Below, in pieces: positions 1-9,768 of a DNA stretch of 64,000 nucleotides. The DNA is from Hyphomicrobiales bacterium (GTDB lineage: Bacteria; Pseudomonadota; Alphaproteobacteria; Rhizobiales; Methylopilaceae), in assembly GCA_022842205.1 (NCBI GenBank), contig JALHQA010000002.1, forward strand, positions 248,001 through 312,000, read 5' to 3'. The position numbers were made by a program, and so were the translations under genes. The notes beneath the pieces were generated by a model that searched no databases, was not told where the DNA came from, and worked only from the letters and a program-made list of their open reading frames with translations. How positions within the stretch are numbered: position 1 is the first letter of the stretch; each line of letters opens with the position of its first letter.

Positions 1-489
1 GAGCGCCTCGCACCATGTGCCGGTGTGAAGCTCGACCACCGGCGCGCCAAGGGCGACGGCCGCCTCAAGAGTACGGGCGTCGGGTTCGATGAAGAGTGAA
101 ACCCGGATGCCGGCCGTCTTGAGCGCGGCGATTGCGGGCGCAAGCGCCGCCTTCTGCCCGACGACGTCGAGCCCGCCTTCGGTTGTCCTCTCCTCGCGGC
201 GCTCGGGCACGAGGCAGCAGGCATGGGGCTTCAGCCGCGTGGCGATGGCGATCATTTCCGGCGTCGCGGCCATTTCGAAATTCAGCGGCGCGGGCAACGC
301 GCGCAACGCCTCGATGTCGGCGTCGCGGATGTGACGCCTGTCCTCGCGCAGATGCGCGGTTATCGAGTCCGCCCCCGCTTCCAGCGCAGCCTTCGCCGCA
401 CGGACCGGATCGGGATGCCGGCCGCCGCGCGCGTTACGAACCGTCGCGACATGATCGACATTGATGCCGAGGCGCATGCGCGACGTCAT
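1..489 (-). CDS. pdxJ: Pyridoxine 5'-phosphate synthase (N-terminal part)
   Basis: PdxJ condenses 1-deoxyxylulose 5-phosphate with 3-amino-2-oxopropyl phosphate to pyridoxine 5'-phosphate in the cytosol. The reverse strand reads [20 protein letters not shown], followed by GRHPDP and the barrel motifs [13 protein letters not shown] and NFEMAA, all signatures of the family. Only the first 163 codons lie in the window, so the gene runs off the left edge. Its ATG overlaps the TGA of the upstream DUF2062 gene by four bases (ATGA), which points to translational coupling in a pyrE-DUF2062-pdxJ run. Identification is firm; only the C-terminus is unseen. Confidence 0.95.
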   Translation of the reverse strand, partial: MTSRMRLGINVDHVATVRNARGGRHPDPVRAAKAALEAGADSITAHLREDRRHIRDADIEALRALPAPLNFEMAATPEMIAIATRLKPHACCLVPERREERTTEGGLDVVGQKAALAPAIAALKTAGIRVSLFIEPDARTLEAAVALGAPVVELHTGTWCEAL

Positions 490-998
490 GGCCGCAAGTG
501 CCCCGCCTGGTAGTTCGTGACGAGCGCACGGACCGGAAAATAGATCACGAGGCCGAGAATCGTGCCGGCAACGAAGCTGCCGACGACCAGGGGAGCGAGG
601 AAAGGCTCGATCGCCGCCCAGGTGGGCTGCTCAAGTATCGCCGCCGCCGAGAAATGTGTGTGCGACGGCATGAACAGCGAGCCGACCTCGTAGGACGCCG
701 CCCAGAAGAGAGGCAGCGTCAGCGGGTTGGCAAGTGTCGTTACGGCCGCAGCGGCGAGAATGCTGCCACCGAGGACAAAGGCCAGCAGCGCGGCGATGAT
801 GTAGTGAAAGCCGAGAAAGGGGCTGAAGGCGGCGAACATGCCCGCCGCGGCCCCCGCGGCGACGGCATGCGGCGAACCGCCGACGCGCAGCAGACGCTTC
901 AACCGGTAGCGCAGCACACGCCCCCACCCCATGCGCGGCCACACCATGTCCTGGACGCGGTCGGACAGGGTTTTGGGCTGACGGCGGGCGAAGCTCAT
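486..998 (-). CDS. DUF2062 domain inner-membrane protein
   Basis: A 170-residue protein with a basic N-terminus ([11 protein letters not shown], then RLKRLLR near residue 34) and several hydrophobic segments at about residues 45-65, 66-90 and 133-158. The [20 protein letters not shown] and ANPLTLP motifs are characteristic of the DUF2062 family, whose function is not established. It lies between pyrE and pdxJ on the same strand and overlaps the pdxJ start by four bases, an arrangement often seen in Hyphomicrobiales. Probably an integral membrane protein; no reaction can be assigned. Confidence 0.9.
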   Translation of the reverse strand: MSFARRQPKTLSDRVQDMVWPRMGWGRVLRYRLKRLLRVGGSPHAVAAGAAAGMFAAFSPFLGFHYIIAALLAFVLGGSILAAAAVTTLANPLTLPLFWAASYEVGSLFMPSHTHFSAAAILEQPTWAAIEPFLAPLVVGSFVAGTILGLVIYFPVRALVTNYQAGHLRP

Positions 999-1058
999 GG
1001 CGGGGATATGCGCCCGGCGCGGGGCAATGGCAAGGCACCTTTACGGGAGGAAAAAGGC

Positions 1059-1652
1059 CTAGGCTCCGCCCTTCCCCAGCCCTCTGGAGCCCGGCTTGGT
1101 GGCCGGGATGGCGGCCAGTTCCGGAGGCAATTGGTCCGCCGGATAGGCCGGGATGTCGAGGGTTGCGAGGGTTACCAGAGGGACCCCGAGAGCGGCCTTG
1201 CCGCCCGAACGGTCGATCAGACAGGCGGCGCCGAGGATCGTGCCGGGGTGCTTGCCGATTGCGGCAAGGCATTCGCGCGAGGACAGGCCGGTGGTGACGA
1301 TGTCCTCCACCATGACCACACGCTCTCCCTCCCCGATGGCGAAGCCGCGGCGGAGCTGGAACTCGCCGTTTTCGCGCTCGACGAAGATGGCTTTCGCGCC
1401 AAGATGACGCGCGGTCTCATAGCCCGGCACGATGCCGCCGACGGCCGGAGAAACCACGACATCGACCTTGCCATAGGCCGCCTGGATTTTCTCAGCGAGC
1501 GCACGGCAAAGAACTTCGGTGCGCGCGGGGTCCTGGAAGATGAACATCTTCTGCAGAAAGACCGGGCTGTGCAGCCCGGAGGAGAGGACGAAGTGCCCCT
1601 CCAGCAGTGCGCCCGCCTCGCGGAAGTTCTGCAGCACCTCGTCCTGAGTCAT
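1059..1652 (-). CDS. pyrE: Orotate phosphoribosyltransferase
   Basis: PyrE makes orotidine 5'-monophosphate from orotate and PRPP in pyrimidine biosynthesis. The 197-residue protein shows the substrate-loop motif [12 protein letters not shown] near residue 21, the KAIFVERE stretch, and the PRPP-binding signature [14 protein letters not shown] around residues 111-124. Length is normal for bacterial PyrE. It is on the same strand as rsh upstream and the DUF2062 gene downstream. The 157 bases between rsh and pyrE hold a palindromic repeat. Confidence 0.95.
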   Translation of the reverse strand: MTQDEVLQNFREAGALLEGHFVLSSGLHSPVFLQKMFIFQDPARTEVLCRALAEKIQAAYGKVDVVVSPAVGGIVPGYETARHLGAKAIFVERENGEFQLRRGFAIGEGERVVMVEDIVTTGLSSRECLAAIGKHPGTILGAACLIDRSGGKAALGVPLVTLATLDIPAYPADQLPPELAAIPATKPGSRGLGKGGA

Positions 1653-1748
1653 GTCTTCTCCCCGTCAACCAAGCCCGCAGCCCCCAACCCGGGAAGCCCA
1701 CGCAGCGGGCGTCTCGAAGAATGTGCGGCGAGATCCGTATATGCGGCC

Positions 1749-1789
1749 CATCCTTCGAGCCGCGATGCTTCGCATCGCGCCTCAGGATG
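1749..1789. repeat. REP-like extragenic palindrome between rsh and pyrE
   Basis: An interrupted palindrome of about 41 bases: CATCCT pairs with AGGATG, GAG with CTC, and CGCGATGC with GCATCGC G around a TTC loop. Short palindromes of the CATCCTTCGAG...CTCAGGATG kind are widespread between genes in Hyphomicrobiales genomes. Here it lies in the only sizeable gap of the rsh-pyrE run, where it could act as a transcript-end stabiliser or attenuator; that role is inferred. Confidence 0.7.
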
Positions 1790-1809
1790 ACGATGTATAT
1801 ACTTCACCA

Positions 1810-4020
1810 TCAGCCGTTCACGCGTTCCACGCTCGAGATAACGTTCGAGCGCTTCAACTCGCGGATGATGTCGTTGAGATGCTTCAGATCGTGGACGCCC
1901 AGATCAAGCGTGATTTCGTGGAAATCGGTCGACAGTGCCGCCATCGCGATGCCGTCGATATTGCCGTCGTGCTGGGCGATGACGCCGGTGATAAGCGCGA
2001 GCGAGCCCGGCTCGTTGACACAGGTGACGCGAATGCGCGCGGGAAAGCGCAGCACCTCCGCCGCCTCCATGTCCCAGCGCACATCGATCCAGCGTTCCGG
2101 CTGGTCCTCATAGGTCGCAAGTTCGGGCGACTGAATCGGATAGACCGTGACGCCCTCGCCCGGCGTCAATATGCCGACGATGCGGTCTCCGGGCACGGCG
2201 CCGCCGTTCGGCGCAAAACGCACGGCAAGATCGGAACGCAGGCCGACGATCGGTAGCGCGGAGCCGTTGGCCGAATGGATTTCCCCGGCGCCAACCTCGC
2301 GCAGGGTCGCTCCGTGCTTGACACCCTGGGCGCCCGGCAGCTTGCGCGCCTTCTTGCCGGCCGGACGGTCCGCCTTGACCTCGGGATAGACGGCGCGGAC
2401 CACATCGTTCGCCAGCATTTCACCGCGGCCGACCTCGCTCATCACCTCCTCGACCGACTGCCGGGCAAGGCGCGGCAGCGACTTCTTCAGCAATTCGTCC
2501 GCGTATTCCTTACCGGCCCGCTGGAACGCACGTTCGACGATCTGGCGGCCGAGCCCGGCATATTGCGCGCGGACGGCGGCGCGCGTGGCGCGGCGGATGG
2601 CGGCGCGGGCCTTTCCTGTACGCACAAGTGATTCCCACGCGGCCGGCGGCTGAGTCTGGCCCTCGGCGCGGATGATCTCGACTTCGTCGCCGTTCTTCAG
2701 TTCCGAGACGAGCGGCGCCGTTCGGCCATTGATCTTGCAGCCGACACAGGAATTGCCGACATTGGTATGGACTTCGTAGGCGAAATCGATGGGCGTCGCA
2801 CCGCGCGGCATGGCGATCAGGCGGCCCTTCGGCGTGAAGCAGAACACCTGGTCCTGAAAGAGCTGGAGCTTCGTGTGCTCGAGAAACTCTTCAGGGCTGT
2901 CGCCTTCCGACACGACTTCGATAGTGCGGCGCAACCATTCATAGGCACGACTGTCCTTGGCGAGCGCCGTGCGCTCTTCCTCCGTCGCTCCGTCCTTGTA
3001 AAGCGGATGCGCGGCGATGCCGTACTCCGCCAACTGGTCCATTTCCTCGGTGCGGATCTGCAGTTCGACGCGCTGATGGCCGGGACCGATGACCGTGGTG
3101 TGAAGCGAACGATAGTCGTTCTGCTTCGGAGTCGAGATGTAATCCTTGAAGCGGCCGGGAACGACCGGCCATTGCGTATGGACAATACCGAGCGCGCGGT
3201 AACACTCCTCCACACTTCCGACGATGACGCGAAACGCGAAGATGTCGGAAAGCTGCTCGAAGGCGACCGCCTTGCGCTCCATCTTGCTCCAGACCGAATA
3301 GGGCTTCTTCTCGCGCCCCTGGATGTCGGCCTGGATACCGTTCTCGAAAAGTTTCCTGGCGAGATCCTTCTCGATCTTCGCGATGATATCGGTGTTGCGC
3401 GCCTTGAGGTGCACGAGCCGGTCTGAAATCGTCTTGTGCGCATCGGGGAAGAGTGCGCGGAAGGACAGGTCTTCCAGTTCGTCCCGCATCTCCTGCATGC
3501 CCATGCGGCCGGCGAGCGGCGCGTAGATGTCGAGCGTTTCCTCGGCGATGCGGGCTCGCTTTTCAGCCGGGACGTATTTCAGCGTCCGCATGTTGTGCAG
3601 GCGGTCCGCCAGCTTGACCATGAGAACGCGGACATCTTCGGAAATGGCCAGCAGCAGCTTGCGGAGGTTCTCGGCCTGAGCCGCCTGTTTCGAAACCAGA
3701 TCGAGCTTCTTGAGCTTTGTCAGCCCGTCGACCAGCGCGCCGATCGGCTTGCCGAACAGGCGATCGACCTCGTCGCGCGTGGTGTCAGTATCCTCGATCG
3801 TGTCGTGAAGGAGCGCGGCGACGATGGAAGCATCGTCGAGCCGGAACTCGGTGAGGATACCGGCGACTTCGAGAGGATGGGAAAAATAGGGATCGCCGGA
3901 CGCGCGCGTCTGATCGCCATGCGCCTTCATCGCATAGACGTAGGCGCGGTTGAGCAACGCCTCGTCTGTGTGCGGATTGTATTTCCGGACGCGGTCGACA
4001 AGTTCGTACTGGCGGATCAT
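1810..4020 (-). CDS. rsh: Bifunctional (p)ppGpp synthetase/hydrolase (RelA/SpoT family)
   Basis: Makes and degrades the alarmone (p)ppGpp. The 736-residue protein has the full long-RSH architecture: an N-terminal HD hydrolase domain with ALLHDTIEDT and VLMVKLADRLHNMRTL, the synthetase domain with RFKDYISTPKQNDYRSLHT, a TGS domain starting near CFTPKGRLIAMPRGATPIDF, and a C-terminal ACT domain ending near residue 736. The intact HD and synthetase motifs support both activities. It is the only RSH visible here, as expected for alphaproteobacteria. It follows rpoZ on the same strand, separated by a hairpin terminator, and precedes pyrE. The rpoZ-rsh pairing is conserved in Hyphomicrobiales. Confidence 0.96.
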   Translation of the reverse strand: MIRQYELVDRVRKYNPHTDEALLNRAYVYAMKAHGDQTRASGDPYFSHPLEVAGILTEFRLDDASIVAALLHDTIEDTDTTRDEVDRLFGKPIGALVDGLTKLKKLDLVSKQAAQAENLRKLLLAISEDVRVLMVKLADRLHNMRTLKYVPAEKRARIAEETLDIYAPLAGRMGMQEMRDELEDLSFRALFPDAHKTISDRLVHLKARNTDIIAKIEKDLARKLFENGIQADIQGREKKPYSVWSKMERKAVAFEQLSDIFAFRVIVGSVEECYRALGIVHTQWPVVPGRFKDYISTPKQNDYRSLHTTVIGPGHQRVELQIRTEEMDQLAEYGIAAHPLYKDGATEEERTALAKDSRAYEWLRRTIEVVSEGDSPEEFLEHTKLQLFQDQVFCFTPKGRLIAMPRGATPIDFAYEVHTNVGNSCVGCKINGRTAPLVSELKNGDEVEIIRAEGQTQPPAAWESLVRTGKARAAIRRATRAAVRAQYAGLGRQIVERAFQRAGKEYADELLKKSLPRLARQSVEEVMSEVGRGEMLANDVVRAVYPEVKADRPAGKKARKLPGAQGVKHGATLREVGAGEIHSANGSALPIVGLRSDLAVRFAPNGGAVPGDRIVGILTPGEGVTVYPIQSPELATYEDQPERWIDVRWDMEAAEVLRFPARIRVTCVNEPGSLALITGVIAQHDGNIDGIAMAALSTDFHEITLDLGVHDLKHLNDIIRELKRSNVISSVERVNG

Positions 4021-4116
4021 GACGTACCGGCGGCCTCCTCAAGCCGGCTGCTCGTATATGAGGTTTTGATGAACAGTTCGGCAAGCCTGTGCGGCCAAAG
4101 GCCTGACCCAGGGCAA

Positions 4117-4144
4117 TAAAAAAGGCGGCCAGAGCCGCCTTTTC
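4117..4144 (-). terminator. Intrinsic terminator downstream of rpoZ
   Basis: On the minus strand AAAAGGCGGC pairs with GCCGCCTTTT around a TCTG loop and is followed by a run of T. It sits just after the rpoZ stop and about 100 bases before the rsh start, so it probably partly separates rpoZ from rsh transcription. Confidence 0.85.
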
Positions 4145-4166
4145 ACGTGCGGGACGAACCCGCAGC

Positions 4167-4550
4167 TTATTCCGGACCGTCGTCGTCCTGCGACGTGTCG
4201 ACCGGCGGCGCGAGGCCTTCGAGGCCGCGCAGCAGGTCTTCCTCGGTCATGCGGTCGAAAGCGACATCGCTGTCCTCGCCCGAAGTGAGCAGCGGAACGG
4301 GCTCGGGTTCGGGCTCGTCGACTTCGACATGCTTCTGGAGCGAATGGATAAGATCTTCCTTCAGGTCCTCGGCCTTGATCGCCTCGTCGGCGATTTCGCG
4401 AAGGGCAACGACCGGATTCTTGTCGTTGTCGCGGTCCACCAGCAGCGGCTGACCGCCGGCGATGTTGCGGGCACGGTGGCCGGCCAGAAGGACCAGTTCA
4501 AAGCGGTTTTCGACCTTGTCGATGCAATCTTCGACGGTAACGCGGGCCAT
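4167..4550 (-). CDS. rpoZ: RNA polymerase omega subunit
   Basis: The omega subunit aids assembly of RNA polymerase by holding the beta-prime subunit. The 127-residue protein begins [20 protein letters not shown] and continues [12 protein letters not shown], the standard omega signature, then [11 protein letters not shown]. The C-terminal third is an acidic extension rich in D, E and P, usual in alphaproteobacterial omega proteins. It is divergent from the NYN gene across a 206-base gap and followed by an intrinsic terminator. Confidence 0.96.
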   Translation of the reverse strand: MARVTVEDCIDKVENRFELVLLAGHRARNIAGGQPLLVDRDNDKNPVVALREIADEAIKAEDLKEDLIHSLQKHVEVDEPEPEPVPLLTSGEDSDVAFDRMTEEDLLRGLEGLAPPVDTSQDDDGPE

Positions 4551-4756
4551 GGGCGGCCTTTCTCAAAAGTCTTGGGGTCGGGATTTGAGGTTCGAAATAC
4601 TCCTGTTCGGCGCGTGGTTCAAGGGCGCGGCTTGACATCACCTGCCTCGTTTTCTCATCCTCGGAGATGTTTTCCGTACCGGGCGCGTTATTAAAGTCCG
4701 GGGCCGGGCTCGAGATTTTTCATCTAACGCATTATTATACATAGGATTTTTCTAGA

Positions 4757-5344
4757 ATGACTTCGGCTTTTCCGAAGATCGCGATCTTCATCGACGGCGC
4801 GAATTTCTACTCCACGGCGAAAACCTGCGGATTCGACATCGATTATCGCAAGCTGCTGAAGGAATTCGGCGGACGCGGCCAGTTGATCCGCGCTTACTAC
4901 TACACGGCGTTGGCTGAGGATCAGGAGTATTCTTCGCTGCGGCCGCTGATCGACTGGCTCGACTACAACGGCTTCACGATCGTGACGAAGCCCTCGAAGG
5001 AATATGTCGACAGCGCCGGGCGCCGCAAATTCAAGGGCAATATGGATGTCGAACTGACGATCGATGCCCTCGCCATCGCCGAACGGGCCGACCACATCTA
5101 TCTCTTCTCCGGCGACGGCGACTTCCGGGCGCTGGTCGAGGCGCTGCAGCGCCGCGGCGTGCGCGTGACCGTGGTGTCTTCCGTGCAGACCCAGCCGTCG
5201 ATGGCCGCCGACGAACTGCGGCGGCAGGCCGACGAGTTTCTGGATCTGACCGATCTCGCGGCAAAGATCGGCCGGCCGCAGGCCGAGCGCCCCGACCGCC
5301 TGCCCCGCTTCGTGCGCGGCAGCGACGAATCCATCGACGTCTGA
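4757..5344 (+). CDS. NYN domain protein (LabA/DUF88 family, putative RNase)
   Basis: The 195-residue protein carries a PIN-like NYN domain over roughly residues 7-155. The acidic metal-site residues appear in AIFIDGANFY (residues 8-17), in the FKGNMDVELTIDALA segment, and in YLFSGDGDFRALV. Members of this family are Mg-dependent ribonucleases or LabA-like proteins; the substrate is unknown. The leader is AT-rich (ATTATTATACAT about 20 bases before the start), with an AGGA ribosome-binding site set far back from the ATG. The gene is followed after four bases by the uracil-DNA glycosylase, so the two probably form an operon. Confidence 0.88.
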   Translation: MTSAFPKIAIFIDGANFYSTAKTCGFDIDYRKLLKEFGGRGQLIRAYYYTALAEDQEYSSLRPLIDWLDYNGFTIVTKPSKEYVDSAGRRKFKGNMDVELTIDALAIAERADHIYLFSGDGDFRALVEALQRRGVRVTVVSSVQTQPSMAADELRRQADEFLDLTDLAAKIGRPQAERPDRLPRFVRGSDESIDV

Positions 5345-5348
5345 CGCC

Positions 5349-5987
5349 GTGCTTCCCGTGTCGACCCAGCCGTCCCGCGACTGCCCGCTCTGCCCGCGCC
5401 TCGTGTCGTTTCGCCAGAAATGGCGGAAGGAGGCGCCTGACTGGCACAATGCGCCCGTTGCGCCATTCGGACCCGGGAACGCGCGCCTGCTGATTGTCGG
5501 GCTGGCGCCAGGCCTGCAGGGCGCCAACCGCACAGGCCGCCCCTTCACCGGGGACTGGGCCGGCGATCTTCTCTATGCCACGCTGCTCGACTTCGGTTTT
5601 GCCACGGGTATATACGACGAGCGGCCGGACGACGGGCTCGAGCTCGTCGATGCGCGGATCGTGAATGCCGTCCGCTGCGTGCCGCCGCAAAACAAGCCGA
5701 CCGGACAGGAAATCGCGACCTGCCGCTCATTCCTGATCGAGGAACTCGCGGACCTGAAAAACGTAAAGGCGATGGTGCTGCTCGGCCGCATCGCCCACGA
5801 CAGCATGCTGAGAACACTCGGCATCAAGGCCGCCGCCGCACCCTTCGGGCATGGCGCCGAGCACGATGCGGGACGGATACGGCTTTTCGACAGCTATCAC
5901 TGCTCGCGCTACAACACGAACACCGGGCGGCTGACGGAAGAGATGTTCCACGCGGTGTTCCGGCGGGTGAAGGAATACCTTGCCTAG
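5349..5987 (+). CDS. Family 5 (UDGb-type) uracil-DNA glycosylase
   Basis: Removes uracil and related deaminated bases from DNA. The 212-residue protein has the CPLCPRL metal-type cysteines near the N-terminus, motif [19 protein letters not shown] at about residues 51-69, and the second catalytic-site motif [12 protein letters not shown] near residue 183. These distinguish family 5 from family 4, which has GEAPG. The start is a GTG four bases after the NYN gene. Its TAG overlaps the end of the convergent smpB by three bases. Confidence 0.9.
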   Translation: MLPVSTQPSRDCPLCPRLVSFRQKWRKEAPDWHNAPVAPFGPGNARLLIVGLAPGLQGANRTGRPFTGDWAGDLLYATLLDFGFATGIYDERPDDGLELVDARIVNAVRCVPPQNKPTGQEIATCRSFLIEELADLKNVKAMVLLGRIAHDSMLRTLGIKAAAAPFGHGAEHDAGRIRLFDSYHCSRYNTNTGRLTEEMFHAVFRRVKEYLA

Positions 5988-6460
5988 TCGCGCTGCTTGA
6001 GAAGCCGCGCTTTCTCGCGGTTCCAGTCGCGCGCTTTTTCCGTCGCACGCTTGTCGTGCAGCTTCTTGCCCTTGCCCAGCGCGAGCTCCAGCTTCGCCAT
6101 GCCGCGCTCGTTGAAATAGAGCTTGAGCGGCACGATCGTCATGCCTTCGCGCTGCACGGCGGCGGCAAGCTTGGAAATCTGGCGCTTGTGGAGCAGCAGC
6201 TTGCGCGGCCGCTTCGTCTCGTGATTGAAGCGGTTGGCCTGCAGATATTCAGGTATGTACGCGTTGTACAGATAGAGCTCGCCGCCATGCTCTCCGGCAT
6301 GGCTTTCGGCGATGCGGGCCTTGCCCTCGCGCAGCGACTTTACCTCGGTGCCGGTAAGCTGAATGCCGGCCTCGAAGGTCTCGCCGATCTCATAGTGATA
6401 GCGGGCCTGACGATGATCGGCGACGACCTTGCGGTCCGGCTCCGCCTTCTTTGCGTTCAT
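5984..6460 (-). CDS. smpB: SsrA-binding protein SmpB
   Basis: SmpB binds tmRNA and delivers it to stalled ribosomes for trans-translation. The 158-residue protein has the diagnostic [19 protein letters not shown] segment, then [10 protein letters not shown] and [12 protein letters not shown], and a basic C-terminal tail [18 protein letters not shown] that enters the decoding centre. Its ATG overlaps the dapA stop by four bases, so dapA and smpB are translationally coupled. Its 3' end overlaps the convergent glycosylase gene. Confidence 0.97.
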   Translation of the reverse strand: MNAKKAEPDRKVVADHRQARYHYEIGETFEAGIQLTGTEVKSLREGKARIAESHAGEHGGELYLYNAYIPEYLQANRFNHETKRPRKLLLHKRQISKLAAAVQREGMTIVPLKLYFNERGMAKLELALGKGKKLHDKRATEKARDWNREKARLLKQRD

Positions 6461-7350
6461 CCGTTCAGCACGCCTGCATGACGCATGGCGGAGCGGATCA
6501 TCTCGCGTGTCTCATCGGAGACCTGAACGAGCGGAAGGCGCACTTCATCGTCAATGCGATCCAGAGCCGCAAGACCCGCCTTCGCCCCCGCCACGCCGGG
6601 CTCGATGAAGATGGCGTGATGCAGCGGGATGAGCCGGTCCTGAATGGCGTTTGCCTTCACATAGTCGCCGGCCAGAGTTGCGCTCTGCAATTCGGCGCAC
6701 AGGCGGGGCGCGATGTTGGCGGTGACGGAAATGCAGCCCTGGCCTCCGGCGGCGTTGTAGGCCAGCGCGGTCATGTCTTCGCCCGAGAGCTGGTTGAACT
6801 CCGGCCCCATGGCGTGACGCTGCTGGCTGACGCGCGCGACGTTACCCGTCGCATCCTTCACGCCGACGATATTCTTCAGCTCGAACAGGCGCGCCATCGT
6901 TTCCACCGACATATCGACCACGCTGCGCGGCGGAATATTGTAAATGATGATCGGAATTCCGACCGCATCGTTGATGGCCTTGTAATGCTGATACAGACCT
7001 TCCTGGGTCGGCTTGTTGTAGTACGGTGTAACGACAAGCGCGGCGTCGGCGCCCGCCTCTTCGGCAAAGCGTGTCAGATCGATCGCTTCACGGGTCGAAT
7101 TGGAGCCGGCGCCGGCGATAACAGGCACCCGGCCCTTCGCTTCGTTGATGCACATCTTGACCACGGCGCGATGCTCGTCATGGCTCAGCGTCGGGCTTTC
7201 CCCCGTGGTGCCGACCGGCACGAGGCCATGCGTGCCCTCCTCGATCTGCCAGCTCACGAGGTCGCGGAACGCTTTCTCATCCACGGCTCCGTCGCGGAAC
7301 GGCGTCACCAGCGCGGTGAACGATCCCTTGAACGGCGGGCTGTGGGACAT
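6457..7350 (-). CDS. dapA: 4-Hydroxy-tetrahydrodipicolinate synthase
   Basis: DapA condenses pyruvate and aspartate semialdehyde in the first committed step of lysine and diaminopimelate synthesis. The 297-residue TIM barrel shows [14 protein letters not shown] near residue 48, [15 protein letters not shown] near residue 109, and the Schiff-base lysine in the GVKDAT motif after [10 protein letters not shown]. Length matches the family. It is divergent from the lytic transglycosylase across about 210 bases and leads the dapA-smpB pair. Confidence 0.97.
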   Translation of the reverse strand: MSHSPPFKGSFTALVTPFRDGAVDEKAFRDLVSWQIEEGTHGLVPVGTTGESPTLSHDEHRAVVKMCINEAKGRVPVIAGAGSNSTREAIDLTRFAEEAGADAALVVTPYYNKPTQEGLYQHYKAINDAVGIPIIIYNIPPRSVVDMSVETMARLFELKNIVGVKDATGNVARVSQQRHAMGPEFNQLSGEDMTALAYNAAGGQGCISVTANIAPRLCAELQSATLAGDYVKANAIQDRLIPLHHAIFIEPGVAGAKAGLAALDRIDDEVRLPLVQVSDETREMIRSAMRHAGVLNG

Positions 7351-7563
7351 GATGAATGCTTCCTTAATTCTTCAAGACGTCATTGAGGGCAAACAGCTTT
7401 AGACCCGAGCGGCGGGCGGGGGAAGCCCCTCCTTATGTGGCCGGGAGCCACGCTTTTGCCCCCATTAGGCGATACCAGCCATTCATTGCCCGCGTGGGTT
7501 TCGCTGGTTAGCAATTCGTAAAACAGTACCGCGCGAGAGTCGGGCAATCCTTTGGGGAACCCT

Positions 7564-9768
7564 GTGTTTGTGAGACCGACCCTCACCGGCCTCTCTCTGC
7601 TGCTGTTCTCAGTGGCGACGGCCTCTGCCCAGAACATCCCCCTGCCCGAACCTAGTCCGTTCCGGCCGGTGGAAGCTCCTGTGCCGGTTCCCCTGCCCGC
7701 CCCGCAGACGACGACACCCGATTCGGCCCGGTCTGCCGTCTCTCCCGCGCCTGCGGACATCAACCAACTTCTTGGCATCACTCCGCCGGCCCCCATTCAG
7801 GCAAGCGCGTTCGCGCCGCAGGAACCTGCCTCCGCCGTGCCGTCCCTGATCGACCGTATTCACGAGGCGCCGGGCGCCCCGGTCTCTGCGGAAGCGCCGA
7901 AGATCAAGGAGGCCATCGCGCGCCTCGACAAGGGCCAGTTGGCCGAAGCGATGGCCATACGCGGCCAGCTCCGGGACAAGGCCGCACGCACGCTTTTCGA
8001 TTGGCTGCTGATTCGCTCGGCTTCACGGCAGGTCGGGTTCCGGACAATCGCGGGTTTCCTCGACGACAACCCTGACTGGCCGGCGCGCGCGCTTATCCGC
8101 CGCCGCGCCGAAGAGGCGCTTTATCTCGAACACGCCGACCACAACACCATTCGCGCATTCCTGCAGGGCGAGACCCCGCAGAGCGGCATGGGCAAACTGG
8201 CGCTGGCGCGGATTTCCGGAAAAGCCGATGCCCAGCGCCTCGTTAAAGAGGTATGGCGCAGCGACAACCTTTCGCCCGATGTCGAGAAAGACGTGCTCAG
8301 CGAATTCGGCAACCTGCTTGACCGCGAGGACCATGCGGCGCGCGCCGATCACTTCTTCTACAACAGCGACATCGGTGCCGCGCAGCGCAACGCCGCGCGC
8401 GCCAGCGCCGCCTATCAGGCGATCGCCAAGGCCCGCACCGCCGTCGCGCGGAAAACAAAGGATGCCGACGCGCTTCTGGCGGCCGTGCCGTCGTCCGCGC
8501 GCAAGCATCCCGGTTATCAGTTCGCGCTGATCCAGCGGCTTCTGACCAAGGACCAGGACAAGGAAGCCGCCAAGGTCATGATCGAGGTGACGCGCGACCC
8601 GAACGCGCTCGTCGATACCGGCGCCTGGTGGGAACGGCGGCGCTGGCTGGCACGCGACATGCTCGATCTCGGTGACGCGAAAACCGCCTATCGCATCGCA
8701 GCCGGACATTCCAACACCGAGCGCGTCGACATCGCGGACGCGGAATTTCATGCCGGCTGGATCGCGCTGCGCTTCCTCAACGATCCGCAGACAGCGCGCA
8801 AGCACTTCAACGTCGTGATCCAGATGGGCGCGACGCCCATCACCGCCTCACGCGGTAATTACTGGATGGGCCGGGCCGAGGAAGCCGCCGGCAATGTTCC
8901 GGCCGCGAAGAATTACTTCGCGGCGGCCGCGCGCTTCGACACCGCGTATTACGGACAGCTTGCCAAGGCACGACTCGGCGGCGGGCCGATATCCGTAAAA
9001 CCCGTGGACACCTCGCCGACGGCCCGGGCAGCATTCGAGCGGAATTCGGCTGTACGCGCGATCAGGCTGCTTTACGCCGCCGGTGCGCGCGAAAAGGCGA
9101 TTCCCCTTCTGCATGAGACGGCGGACGGGCTGCGTGACGCGCAGAGCCTCACGCTTCTCGCCGAACTGGCGGACAAGAACAACGATCCTCGCGGCCTGCT
9201 GATCGTCGGAAAAGCAGGCGTTTCCAACGGCTTTCCCTTGGAGGCCGCGAGCTGGCCGACCAATGGCGTGCCGAAATACAGCCCGCGCGGACCCTCGATC
9301 GAGCCCGCCGTGGTGCACGCGATCGCGCGGCAGGAAAGCGCGTTCCACGCGGCCGCCGTCTCGCACGCGGGCGCGCGCGGATTGCTGCAGATGCTGCCGG
9401 AGACCGCAAGGCGCACGGCGCAGAAGGTCGGCGTGCCGTTCCACAAGGACAAGCTGACAAGCGACCCGCAGTTCAACGCAACGCTCGGCGCGGCGCATCT
9501 TGGCGAACTCGCCTCGAACTATGACGGGTCGTACATAATGACCTTCGTCGCCTACAATGCCGGCCCCGGGCGCGTTCGCGACTGGGTGCAGCGCTACGGC
9601 GACCCGCGCGACGGGCGCATCGACCCGGTCGACTGGGTGGAGCGCATTCCCTTCACAGAAACGCGCAATTACGTTCAGCGCGTCATGGAAAACGTCCAGG
9701 TCTACCGCGCGCGCATGGGCGGCAAGACGCCGACGCTGGAAGCGGATCTGAGGCGCGGGCGCGGCTAA
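7564..9768 (+). CDS. Soluble lytic murein transglycosylase (Slt70-like)
   Basis: Cleaves the glycan backbone of peptidoglycan with formation of 1,6-anhydromuramic acid in the periplasm. A hydrophobic signal segment is followed by cleavage near ASAQN, a proline-rich linker of about 70 residues, a long alpha-helical superhelical region, and the C-terminal SLT domain. There the catalytic glutamate lies in AIARQESAFH, followed by SHAGARGLLQMLP and YNAGPGRVRDW. The frame is open from a TTG at 7552; a GGGGAA site four bases before the GTG at 7564 favours that start, with GTG 7570 as alternative. The stop overlaps the convergent phosphotransferase. Confidence 0.93.
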   Translation: MFVRPTLTGLSLLLFSVATASAQNIPLPEPSPFRPVEAPVPVPLPAPQTTTPDSARSAVSPAPADINQLLGITPPAPIQASAFAPQEPASAVPSLIDRIHEAPGAPVSAEAPKIKEAIARLDKGQLAEAMAIRGQLRDKAARTLFDWLLIRSASRQVGFRTIAGFLDDNPDWPARALIRRRAEEALYLEHADHNTIRAFLQGETPQSGMGKLALARISGKADAQRLVKEVWRSDNLSPDVEKDVLSEFGNLLDREDHAARADHFFYNSDIGAAQRNAARASAAYQAIAKARTAVARKTKDADALLAAVPSSARKHPGYQFALIQRLLTKDQDKEAAKVMIEVTRDPNALVDTGAWWERRRWLARDMLDLGDAKTAYRIAAGHSNTERVDIADAEFHAGWIALRFLNDPQTARKHFNVVIQMGATPITASRGNYWMGRAEEAAGNVPAAKNYFAAAARFDTAYYGQLAKARLGGGPISVKPVDTSPTARAAFERNSAVRAIRLLYAAGAREKAIPLLHETADGLRDAQSLTLLAELADKNNDPRGLLIVGKAGVSNGFPLEAASWPTNGVPKYSPRGPSIEPAVVHAIARQESAFHAAAVSHAGARGLLQMLPETARRTAQKVGVPFHKDKLTSDPQFNATLGAAHLGELASNYDGSYIMTFVAYNAGPGRVRDWVQRYGDPRDGRIDPVDWVERIPFTETRNYVQRVMENVQVYRARMGGKTPTLEADLRRGRG

